From: CAYLMM01 sp964384825
GTDB lineage: Bacteria; Krumholzibacteriota; Krumholzibacteriia; LZORAL124-64-63
Length of the DNA: 56,626 bases
Direction of reading: 5' to 3'
NCBI GenBank assembly: GCA_964384825.1
Contig: CAYLMM010000011.1
Coordinates: 1 to 56,626, forward strand
Position numbers and translations under genes: made by a program. Positions 35,447 through 43,322 of this stretch are shown one piece after another (the first letter of the stretch is position 1; each line of letters begins with the position of its first letter). The notes beneath the pieces were generated by a model. It did no database searches. It was not told the origin of the DNA and saw only the letters and a program-made list of their open reading frames with translations.

Positions 35447-36943
35447 ATGGTCCGGTTCCGACGACATCCCGACGAATCCGCCTCCGAGAGCTTTCGCCGC
35501 TGGTTCCTGCATTGGCTTCCCGTTTTCTACGCCAACTGGATCGCCGCGCTGGGCAGCCTGATGGCCCTGGTCGCGGTCGCCCTGCTCTTCGCGGCCCTCT
35601 TCATCCACATCTACCAGATTGCGGCCGACCGGCCTTCGAACCCGTACATGGACCTGGTGGGCTTCATGGTCCTGCCGGCGGTCCTGGTCGCCGGATTCGC
35701 GCTGGTGCTGATCGGCAATCTGGTCCGCCGCCGTCGCGAACACCGCACCGGTCCCGAGCCGGTGGCCGTGGAGGTGGGCGGCGACGTCCTCGCGCGCAGG
35801 GTCGCCCAGTTCGTCCTGCTCGGCGGCGCGGCCGTGATCATCTTCGTCAGCTTCAGCTACGAGGCCTACCACTACACCGATTCCACGGATTTCTGCCTGA
35901 AGGTCTGCCACCAGGTGATGGAGCCCGAGGGCGTGGCCTACCAGCGCTCGCCCCACTCGAACGTCTCCTGCGTGGAATGCCACATCGGGCCGGGGGCGGG
36001 CTGGTTCGTGCGCTCGAAGATCTCGGGCGTGCGGCAGGTCTTCGCCGTGCTGGGCGATACCTATTCGCGTCCGATCCCCTCGCCGGTCGAGAACCTGCGG
36101 CCCGCCCGCGAGACCTGCGAGGTCTGCCACGCGCCCGACAAGTTCCACGGATCGAAGCTGAACATCGCCGTGCACGTCGAACCCGACCGCGACAACAGCC
36201 CCACCGTCAGCGCCCAGCTGGTGAAAGTCGGGGGCTCGGCCCATCCCGGGGCGCCCGCCACCGGGGTGCACTGGCATGTCGATCCCCGCAACGAGGTCCG
36301 CTACCGCGCCGCCGACCACAAGCGGATGGACATCGTCGAGGTCGTGCAGCGGACGACGGCGGGCGAGGTCCGCTACCTGCGCGACGGAGCCGAGCAGGAC
36401 GGCGAGGGCGAATGGCGGGTGATGGACTGCATCGACTGCCACAACCGGCCCACCCATGTCTTCGAGAAGCCGGCCGAGGCCCTGGACGCCTCCTTCGCGA
36501 CCGGAGCGCTGGACGCCCGCGTGCCCTGGCTGCGCCGCGAGTCCGAGAAGGTCCTGCGCGGCGCCGTTCCCGGTCCGGGGGCGGTCCGGATGATCGCGGC
36601 CCGCCTCGACTCGATCTACGCCGCCGAGCATCCCGACGATCTGCCCGCCCTGCGCGCCGCCCTGCCCGCGACCGCCGCCGAACTGGCGGCCGTCCTCGAA
36701 CGCAACGTCTTCCCCCGGATGAACATCGATTGGGGGACGTATCCCGATCATCTCTCCCATCACGACCTTGACGGGGAACTGACCTCGGGCGGATGTTTCC
36801 GCTGCCACGACGACGAGCTGGCGACCGCCGCCGGCGACGTCGTACGCCAGGACTGCGACCTGTGCCACGCCCTGATCGCGGAACGGGAATCCGCCGCGGA
36901 TCTGCCGGATTTCCTGGGCGATCTGCTGGTCTCGCCGCGTTGA
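35447..36943 (+). CDS. NapC/NirT-family multiheme cytochrome c (ImcH-like), inner membrane
   Basis: A 498-residue cytochrome. Three membrane segments (about 33-57, 70-92 and 120-138) precede a periplasmic domain with six heme motifs. The first is a CX3CH form, CLKVCH (Cys150, Cys154, His155), then CVECH (175), CEVCH (224), CIDCH (328), CFRCH (450) and CDLCH (470). The stretch from YHYTDSTDFC through HIGPGAGWFVRSK is characteristic of NapC/NirT-type quinol dehydrogenases such as Geobacter ImcH, which take electrons from menaquinol and pass them to periplasmic cytochromes. The start follows GGGAGG by five bases; upstream in-frame residues are not supported. It has its own promoter and sits between phoR and the porin gene, so it is probably only a neighbour of the phosphate genes. 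Confidence 0.88.
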   Translation: MVRFRRHPDESASESFRRWFLHWLPVFYANWIAALGSLMALVAVALLFAALFIHIYQIAADRPSNPYMDLVGFMVLPAVLVAGFALVLIGNLVRRRREHRTGPEPVAVEVGGDVLARRVAQFVLLGGAAVIIFVSFSYEAYHYTDSTDFCLKVCHQVMEPEGVAYQRSPHSNVSCVECHIGPGAGWFVRSKISGVRQVFAVLGDTYSRPIPSPVENLRPARETCEVCHAPDKFHGSKLNIAVHVEPDRDNSPTVSAQLVKVGGSAHPGAPATGVHWHVDPRNEVRYRAADHKRMDIVEVVQRTTAGEVRYLRDGAEQDGEGEWRVMDCIDCHNRPTHVFEKPAEALDASFATGALDARVPWLRRESEKVLRGAVPGPGAVRMIAARLDSIYAAEHPDDLPALRAALPATAAELAAVLERNVFPRMNIDWGTYPDHLSHHDLDGELTSGGCFRCHDDELATAAGDVVRQDCDLCHALIAERESAADLPDFLGDLLVSPR

Positions 36944-36962
36944 GCCGCCGCCCTGCGGCCTC

Positions 36963-36979
36963 TTAACCGAATTTTCATC
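36963..36979 (+). promoter_or_regulatory. Pho-box-like element upstream of the porin gene
   Basis: TTAACC (36963-36968) and TTCATC (36974-36979) repeat with 11-base spacing; TTAACCG and TTTTCAT are identical in position to the copy before phoB. A possible -10, TAGTAT, lies at 37011-37016. Confidence 0.6.
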
Positions 36980-37139
36980 CTCCTCTCGCCTGCGCAACAT
37001 GGTCGGTTCGTAGTATGGGCCGGTCGAATGCCGTGGCGCTTCCCCGCGTCGCAGGTAGCCGGTTCGCCGGGATACGGAATTCCGGAAGAATCGCCCCTGG
37101 TTCCCGGGCCGCGGCCCGGTCGATCAATGGAGGATGAGA

Positions 37140-38234
37140 ATGCGCAAGATGATCCTGCTGGCCGGTCTGCTCGCGATCTCGGTCGGGCTTGTCGACCCGG
37201 CCGACCAGGCCGTGGCCGGCGACGATTGGACCGAGTCGGTCAAGGTCGATGGCGACCTGCGGTATCGCCACGAGTACATCGATGACGACGCCAAGGACGA
37301 CGCCCGTACCCGGCACCGCATCCGCGCCCGGATCGGCATCACCGCGAAGCTGGACGACGAGCTGAGCCTGGGCTTCCGCCTGGCCTCCGGTTCGGACGAT
37401 CCCGTCTCGACCAACCAGACCCTGGACGGATCCTTCTCCACCAAGAACATCAATCTGGACCGGGCCTGGTTCGCCTGGAAGCCGGCGGACAGCGGGCTGA
37501 AGATCACCGGCGGCAAGATGGGCAACCCCTTCTACAAGCCCGCCAAGGGTTCGCTGATCTGGGACGGCGACCTGAATCCCGAGGGCATGTCCGCGACCTG
37601 GAAGAACAAGAACGGCGACGCCGCCTTCTGGCTGACCGGTTCGGGCTTCTACGTCGACGAGCGCAGCTCCGACAAGAACGCCGCCCTGTTCGGCGCCCAG
37701 GCCGGCCTGAAGTACGACATGGACGCCTCGATCTTCACCGTCGGGGCCGGCTACTTCACCTACAGCGAGCTGCAGGGCGCCCTGGTCGACGACGACTTCT
37801 TCGGCAACACCGCCGACGGCGGCATGTTCATGTACGACTACGACCTGCTCGAGGCCTTCGCCGAATTCGCCTTCAAGGCGGGCGACATGCCGGTCAAGCT
37901 CTACGGCGACTACGTCTCCAACTCCGATCCCGACGAGAACAACACCGGCTTCCTGTTCGGCTTCGAGCTGAACAAGGCCAAGAAGCCCGGCAGCTGGAAG
38001 CTGGCCTACGACTACCGCGAACTCGAGGCCGACGCGGTGATGGCCGCCTTCTCGGATTCGGACTTCGGCGGCGGCGGTACCGACGCCAAGGGCCATCGCT
38101 TCGCCGGGGCCTACCAGTTGACGAAGGCGGCCCAACTCGCCGCGACCCTCTTCGTCAACGAGAAGGGCATCAAGGACGGCGACGAGGGCGTGGACTACAC
38201 CCGCCTGCAGGTCGACATGAAATTCAAGTTCTGA
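37140..38234 (+). CDS. Putative phosphate-starvation porin
   Basis: A 364-residue exported protein. The signal peptide (MRKMILLAGLLAISVG) is followed by a long alternating beta pattern with the opening VKVDGDLRYRHEYIDDD and RTRHRIRARIGITAKL, common to putative porins of the Porin_5/OprO-P type. Further strands (FRLASGSDDP, LDRAWFAWKPAD, WLTGSGFYVDE, GFLFGFELNK, RLQVDMKFKF) end on phenylalanine as in outer-membrane barrels. I chose ATG 37140 because GGAGG at 37129-37133 is six bases upstream of it and touches the earlier ATG at 37134. A Pho-box-like element upstream, and phoU downstream, suggest it is induced by low phosphate and may serve phosphate or phosphorylated-solute entry. Lysine-rich loops would suit anion passage, but the structure is not known. 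Confidence 0.8.
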   Translation: MRKMILLAGLLAISVGLVDPADQAVAGDDWTESVKVDGDLRYRHEYIDDDAKDDARTRHRIRARIGITAKLDDELSLGFRLASGSDDPVSTNQTLDGSFSTKNINLDRAWFAWKPADSGLKITGGKMGNPFYKPAKGSLIWDGDLNPEGMSATWKNKNGDAAFWLTGSGFYVDERSSDKNAALFGAQAGLKYDMDASIFTVGAGYFTYSELQGALVDDDFFGNTADGGMFMYDYDLLEAFAEFAFKAGDMPVKLYGDYVSNSDPDENNTGFLFGFELNKAKKPGSWKLAYDYRELEADAVMAAFSDSDFGGGGTDAKGHRFAGAYQLTKAAQLAATLFVNEKGIKDGDEGVDYTRLQVDMKFKF

Positions 38235-38246
38235 TAGGTTTTCAGG

Positions 38247-38277
38247 GCCCGGTCGGATCCTCGAGATCCGGCCGGGC
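38247..38277 (+). terminator. Strong hairpin between porin and phoU
   Basis: A 13-bp stem (38247-38259 with 38265-38277, one G-T pair) has a five-base loop. No T run follows, so it may partly stop transcription or protect the porin mRNA from decay rather than fully separate the genes. Confidence 0.5.
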
Positions 38278-38362
38278 GTCCCCGCCCGGCCGGTTCCGCC
38301 GGTCCGCGGCGGGTTGGTTCCGGGGGGCTCGCCGCCCCATCTTGCCGTCGAGAGGAAGCAGA

Positions 38363-39034
38363 ATGCCGGTCCATCTGCAGCGCGAGATCGAAAGTCTGAA
38401 GAAGAAGCTGCTGTCGGTGGGCAGCCTGGTCGAGGAGAACCTCTGGCGGGCGGTCAAATCCATCGCCGACCGCGACGTCGAACTCGCCGAGCAGGCGGCG
38501 CAGGCGGATCTCGAGATCGACGCCCTGGAAGTCGAGGTCGAGGAGGACTGCCTGAAGGTCCTGGCCCTGCACCAGCCGGTGGCGATCGATCTGCGCTTCA
38601 TCGTGGCGGTGCTGAAGATCAACAACGATCTCGAGCGGATCGGGGATCTGGCGGTGAACGTGGCCAAGCGGGCGCGGTCGATCTCGGCGCTCGGCGACTA
38701 CGACACCGGGCTGGATTTCGGTGAGATGGCCGGGGCGGTGCAGAAGATGGTCCGTACCAGCCTCGATTCCCTGGTCAACCTCGACGCCGGCCTCGCCGAG
38801 GACGTCTGCGCCGCCGACGACGAGGTCGACGCCATGCACCGCGAGAATTATCGCCGGGTCAAGCGCACCCTGAGGGAGGATCCCGAGCGCTTCGACGTGC
38901 TGCTGCACATGGTGTCGGTGTCCTACCACCTCGAGCGGATCGCCGACCACGCCACCAACATCGCCGAGGACGTCGTCTACATGGTCGAGGGCCGGATCAT
39001 CCGCCATCCGGGCGACGGAGCGGCCGACGGCTAG
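38363..39034 (+). CDS. phoU: Phosphate signalling protein PhoU
   Basis: A 223-residue cytoplasmic protein made of two similar three-helix bundles. The typical sequence signs are present in both halves: HQPVAIDLRFIVAVLKINNDLERIGDLAVNVAKRA in the first and VSVSYHLERIADHATNIAEDVVYMVEG in the second, with the metal-cluster motif E/DxxxD in each. PhoU links the Pst phosphate importer to PhoR and turns the Pho response off when phosphate is ample. The start at 38363 is preceded by AGAGGA; the longer frame beginning 21 bases upstream has no such site. It is the last gene of the phosphate cluster and its stop shares the CTAG at 39031-39034 with the facing gene. Confidence 0.93.
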   Translation: MPVHLQREIESLKKKLLSVGSLVEENLWRAVKSIADRDVELAEQAAQADLEIDALEVEVEEDCLKVLALHQPVAIDLRFIVAVLKINNDLERIGDLAVNVAKRARSISALGDYDTGLDFGEMAGAVQKMVRTSLDSLVNLDAGLAEDVCAADDEVDAMHRENYRRVKRTLREDPERFDVLLHMVSVSYHLERIADHATNIAEDVVYMVEGRIIRHPGDGAADG

Positions 39035-40218
39035 TTTTTCTCGTCGGAGATGTTCTCGCCGCCGCCGCCGATGCCGAAGGGCAGCCCGATGTCGGCCAGG
39101 CTCACGCCCCACAGCATATGGTCGTCGCGGTTGACCGCCATGAAGAGGCCCGGTTTGAGCCCCAGCGGCCTGATCAGCCCCGGATAGAGGTTCACCCGCA
39201 GGGCGTAGTCCTTCGAATTGGCCAGCAGCACCGACGCCAGCAGCGACCCGTTGCGGTCGTAGAAGAATCCCCCCGAAGTCGCCAGGGTCACCGAGTCCTT
39301 CGAGTCGGTCAGCTCGGTCAGCGTGTCGGCCTTGAAGCCGCCGCCGGCCGAGATGCAGTGGCCGTCGCCGAAGGTGTAGGAGAGTCCGCCCTCGCCGTGG
39401 GTGCCGTAGTGGTAGAACAGGCTCCAGTGCTCCGAGCCGGGGATGTTCCACTTCATGGCGAAGTTCTGGCCGTTGTTCTGCAGGGTCCGGTTTTCGGGAT
39501 CGTACATCGGCTGGTACGACCAGTCGGTCATGTGCAGGGTCTCGCTGAAGAACCGGGCGACCGAATCCTTGTTGAACAGCCAGATGCTCAGCGGGTCGAA
39601 GATGTAGAGATCGGCCACCGGGTCGGTCCGCCATCCGTCCTTGCCGTCGTTCTCCACCACCTCGTTCAGGAAATGATAGAAGCCGATGGTGACCGTGGCC
39701 CAGGTCTTCGGGTGGTCGACGCCGTGGTAGCGGAACCATTCGCACTGCATCCGCCAGCTCATGCCGCCGCCGATCAGATGCTGGGTGTAGTTGGGCCAGT
39801 ACTGGGCGTTGTCGGTGTTGGTGCTGAAGGGCAGGATCTCGGACCTGACGAAGCTCCACCACCCCTCGTTGCCGATCGAGCCGAAGGGATCGCGCACGTT
39901 CTTCCAGACGTTGCGGATGCCCTGGGAGTAGTCGATATCCCAGATCCGGTTGTCGCGGCTGGAGATCTGGGTGATGCCGTAGCCGCCGTTGATGATCAGC
40001 TGCAGCGGATTGATCAGCGACTCGGTGCCGTAGTCGTAGCCGTGGTAGAAATAGTAGATGTCGCCGTTGGTGCCGGTCTGCGGGGGCGGGGTCTCGGTTC
40101 CGCCGGCGGAGGGGGCGTCCTCTTCGACGATGGCGGCGGCTCCGTCCGCGCCCGCGGCGGGAGCGCTCGCGAGCCAGAATCCGGCCAGGGCGGCGATCAG
40201 GATGATCCTTCGAACCAT
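39031..40218 (-). CDS. Exported envelope protein of unknown function, aromatic-rich
   Basis: A 395-residue protein with a clear signal peptide (about 1-23, ending AGADG). The mature part is strikingly rich in Trp, Tyr and Phe (for example WWSFVRSEILPF, WRMQCEWFRYHG, FYHFLNEVVE) and has alternating patterns late in the chain (ATSGGFFYDRNGSLLASV, DYALRVNLYPGLIRP) that suggest an outer-membrane barrel or a domain buried in membrane. The order of a central histidine (QHLIGGGMSWR), then a DPVADLYIFDPLSIWLF segment, is reminiscent of DUF3943-type proteins but I am not confident of that. It is divergent from the 19-heme cytochrome gene across 249 bases, and convergent with phoU. The start codon has only a weak GAAAGC upstream. 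Function unassigned. Confidence 0.7.
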   Translation of the reverse strand: MVRRIILIAALAGFWLASAPAAGADGAAAIVEEDAPSAGGTETPPPQTGTNGDIYYFYHGYDYGTESLINPLQLIINGGYGITQISSRDNRIWDIDYSQGIRNVWKNVRDPFGSIGNEGWWSFVRSEILPFSTNTDNAQYWPNYTQHLIGGGMSWRMQCEWFRYHGVDHPKTWATVTIGFYHFLNEVVENDGKDGWRTDPVADLYIFDPLSIWLFNKDSVARFFSETLHMTDWSYQPMYDPENRTLQNNGQNFAMKWNIPGSEHWSLFYHYGTHGEGGLSYTFGDGHCISAGGGFKADTLTELTDSKDSVTLATSGGFFYDRNGSLLASVLLANSKDYALRVNLYPGLIRPLGLKPGLFMAVNRDDHMLWGVSLADIGLPFGIGGGGENISDEKN

Positions 40219-40467
40219 GAGAAAGCTTTCTTCAGATACCCTGGCGGTTCCTCGACGAGGTCGGTCGGATGTCGAAATATGCGGACAAATGCAACCTTGG
40301 TACAGTCGGAAGCTTCTGGCAAGAACTGGTTGCGGGGCGGAAGACCGGATATCGCCAAGCATATGCGCATTTGCGAAAATCCTATTGACCTGGGGGGTAT
40401 TCCGGTGGCAGGGTGGTGGAGTCGTTGCGAAGCCGTGGGACGCCTCGCTCGCCCCGGAGGCCTTTCG

Positions 40468-43284
40468 ATGAACCTGCGCACGCCGTCCACGCCCGGGGTC
40501 GTCTCTTCCATCATCCTGCTGCTGATCGCGCCGGCCGTGTTGCTCTCCGCGGCCCGGGCGCAGGAGATCGACACCTGTCTCGAATGCCATGAAGACGACG
40601 AACTGACCAAGAACCGCGGCGGACGGGTCGTATCGCTCTATTTCGATCAGGAGGTCTGGGAGGCCTCGGTCCACGGGATCGAGGGTCTGGAATGCAGCGA
40701 TTGCCACGCCGATCTGGCCGACGCCGAATTCCCCCATCCCGAGGATCTGGAGCCGCCGGTCTGCGGGATCTGCCACGACGACGTCGCCGAGACGGTCGCC
40801 GGCAGTCTCCACGGACGCGCCGCCGCGAGGGGCGACCCCACCGCGCCGCTTTGCTGGGATTGCCACGGCTCGCACGACGTCCGCCCGCCCGCCGAGCCGG
40901 ATTCCCGGGTGAACCGCTTCAACATCCCGCTGATGTGCGGTTCCTGCCACAAGGAGGGCACGCCGGTCTCGCGGATGCACGACATCCCCCGCGACTCGGT
41001 GCTGACCCATTATTCCCAGAGCATCCACGGCGAGGGCCTGTACCGGCGCGGGCTGACGATCTCGGCGGTCTGCATCGATTGCCACACCGCCCACGACGTG
41101 CGCGACCATGACGACCCGGCCTCGACCATCCATCGCGACAACGTGGCCGCGACCTGTCAGCAATGCCACGGTCGGATCGAGGCCGTGCACCGGAAGGTCA
41201 TCAGCGGCGAACTCTGGGAGCAGGAGCCGGACAAGGTCCCCGCCTGCGTCGAATGCCATCAGCCGCACGAGGAGCGGCGGGTCTTCTACCTGGAGGGGAT
41301 GGCCGACCGCGAATGCCTTTCCTGCCACGGCGATCCCGCACTGGCGGCCGAGCGTGCGGGCGAGACGGTTTCGCTCCATGTCGACGACACGCATCTGCGG
41401 GAGGCTGCGCACCGCAAGGTGACCTGCGCCCAATGCCACACCGGGGCGACGCCTTCGCTGCACCGGCCCTGCGCCACGGTGGCCGAGCGGGTCGATTGCT
41501 CCATCTGTCACGCCGAGCAGACGGCACTGTTCGCCGAAAGCACGCACGGGATGCTGCTGGCCCGCGGCGACCCCGACGCGCCGGGCTGCGGCGATTGCCA
41601 CGGCGTCCACGATATCCGGCTGAAGACCGACGCGCTGTCGCCCACCTACGTCAGCAACGTGGCCGATCTCTGCGCCCGCTGCCACGGCGAGGGTGGACGG
41701 GCCGAAATCCGCTACGCAGGGGACATCGACCGGATGGTCGAGAACTACGCGGCCAGCGTGCACGGCAGGGCGATCTCGGAAAGCGGGCTGGTGGTCTCGG
41801 CGAAGTGCACCGATTGCCACACTGCCCACCACGTTCTGCCCCAGGACGACCGGCGATCGAGCATCCACCGCGCGAACATCGCGAACACCTGCTCGCGCTG
41901 CCACGAGGGCATCTTCGAGACCTTCGTCCGCAGCATCCACTTCACCGGCGAGGCGAAGGACGGCCACGAGCTGCCGATGTGCGACGATTGCCACAGCTCG
42001 CACGAGATCACGCGCACCGACGCCGTCGGATTCATGCGGGAAGTGGTCTCGACCTGCGGCAAATGCCACCCGGACGTGACCGAATCGTATTTCGACACCT
42101 TCCACGGCAAGGTGGTCAAGCTCGGCTACACCGAGACGGCCAAGTGCCAGGACTGCCACGGCGCCCACGACATCCTGCCTCCGGACGACCGCAACTCGCA
42201 TCTCTCTCGCGACAACATCGTCGCGACCTGCGGCAAGTGCCACGAGGGCTCGCACCGGCAGTTCGCCGGCTACCTGACCCACGCCACCCATCACGACAAG
42301 GACAAGTACCCCTTCATCTACGGGACCTGGCTGGCGATGACCATCCTGCTGGTGGGGACCTTCGCCTTCTTCGGCATCCATACGCTGATGTGGCTGCCGC
42401 GGTCGATCATGGCCATGCGCCATTCGCGCCGGCTGCGCGAGAAGGACGAGGCCGCCGGCGCCAAGCAGTACCGGCGCTTCGAACGCCTGCCCCGGTACCT
42501 GCACGTGCTGGTGATCATCAGCTTCCTCGGGCTGGCGGTCACCGGCATGACCCTGAAGTTCTCGTACCTGCCGTGGGCCCAGTGGATCTCGCACGTCCTG
42601 GGCGGATTCCAGGGCACCGGCGTGATCCACCGCATCTGCGCCCTGGTCACGTTCTTCTACTTCATCCGGCACATCGTCGATCTGGTCGGCCGCAGGCGGG
42701 CGGCGGGGATCTCGTGGCGGCAATTCCTGGGCGACGCGAATTCGATGGTGCCCAACGCCCGCGACTTCCGCGAATTCGCCCAGACGATGCGGTGGTTCGT
42801 CGGCCTGGGCGAGCGCCCCCGCTACGGCCGGTGGACCTACTGGGAGAAGTTCGACTACTTCGCCGTCTTCTGGGGGGTCGGGATGATCGGGTTCTCGGGC
42901 CTGATCCTGTGGTTCCCCGAGATCTTCACCTACGTGCTGCCGGGCTGGTTCATCAACGTGGCGACGATCATCCATTCGGACGAGGCGCTGCTGGCCACCG
43001 GCTTCATCTTCACCGTGCACTTCTTCAACACGCATTTCCGCCCCGACCGCTTCCCGATGGATCCGGTCATCTTCACCGGCAGGATGTCGCTCGAGGAATT
43101 CAAGGAGGACCGGCCGCGGGAGTACGAGGAACTGGTCGCGTCGGGCCGGCTCGAGCAGCGGATGGTCGATCCGATGCATCCGAGCATGGTCAAGGCGATG
43201 CGGTTCTTCGGCTACTGCGCCCTTGGCGTCGGTTTGACGTTGGTGCTGTTGATCATCTGGGCCGAACTCTTCGGTTACCGCTAG
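40468..43284 (+). CDS. 19-heme cytochrome c fused to a membrane cytochrome b
   Basis: A 938-residue protein. A signal peptide (about 1-31) is followed by 19 CXXCH heme motifs between residues 37 and about 592, then, from about 615, a membrane domain with four or five segments (TWLAMTILLVGTFAFFGI, LHVLVIISFLGLAVTGM, IHRICALVTFFYFIRHI and later ones) and histidines placed as in di-heme cytochrome b561/HydC-type proteins. The heme part contains five modules with the form C-x-D-C-H-x-x-H and a second cysteine exactly 28 residues on, ending in C-x-x-C-H. Geobacter CbcL has the same cytochrome c-b fusion idea with nine c-hemes. The likely role is quinol oxidation or reduction at the inner membrane with electrons moving into a long periplasmic heme wire. 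GGAGG lies seven bases before the ATG. Confidence 0.93.
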   Translation: MNLRTPSTPGVVSSIILLLIAPAVLLSAARAQEIDTCLECHEDDELTKNRGGRVVSLYFDQEVWEASVHGIEGLECSDCHADLADAEFPHPEDLEPPVCGICHDDVAETVAGSLHGRAAARGDPTAPLCWDCHGSHDVRPPAEPDSRVNRFNIPLMCGSCHKEGTPVSRMHDIPRDSVLTHYSQSIHGEGLYRRGLTISAVCIDCHTAHDVRDHDDPASTIHRDNVAATCQQCHGRIEAVHRKVISGELWEQEPDKVPACVECHQPHEERRVFYLEGMADRECLSCHGDPALAAERAGETVSLHVDDTHLREAAHRKVTCAQCHTGATPSLHRPCATVAERVDCSICHAEQTALFAESTHGMLLARGDPDAPGCGDCHGVHDIRLKTDALSPTYVSNVADLCARCHGEGGRAEIRYAGDIDRMVENYAASVHGRAISESGLVVSAKCTDCHTAHHVLPQDDRRSSIHRANIANTCSRCHEGIFETFVRSIHFTGEAKDGHELPMCDDCHSSHEITRTDAVGFMREVVSTCGKCHPDVTESYFDTFHGKVVKLGYTETAKCQDCHGAHDILPPDDRNSHLSRDNIVATCGKCHEGSHRQFAGYLTHATHHDKDKYPFIYGTWLAMTILLVGTFAFFGIHTLMWLPRSIMAMRHSRRLREKDEAAGAKQYRRFERLPRYLHVLVIISFLGLAVTGMTLKFSYLPWAQWISHVLGGFQGTGVIHRICALVTFFYFIRHIVDLVGRRRAAGISWRQFLGDANSMVPNARDFREFAQTMRWFVGLGERPRYGRWTYWEKFDYFAVFWGVGMIGFSGLILWFPEIFTYVLPGWFINVATIIHSDEALLATGFIFTVHFFNTHFRPDRFPMDPVIFTGRMSLEEFKEDRPREYEELVASGRLEQRMVDPMHPSMVKAMRFFGYCALGVGLTLVLLIIWAELFGYR

Positions 43285-43322
43285 GGCGACCGCTCGCGGC
43301 CCGCAGCTCATGGAGGGGGACC

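Noticed and set aside
31693..37000. Two very long antisense frames across phoR and the ImcH-like gene
   Set aside because: Composition is Ser/Arg- or Gly/Gln-rich with no motif, and sense genes are well supported by conserved residues.
40310..40330. TGGCAAGAACTGGTTGC resembling a sigma-54 promoter upstream of the 19-heme gene
   Set aside because: The GG to GC distance is two bases too long for sigma-54, so it is not credible.
39118..40467. N-terminal extension of the 19-heme cytochrome to base 39118
   Set aside because: The extension is antisense to the aromatic-rich gene, lacks heme motifs, and a signal peptide with GGAGG upstream marks the start at 40468.
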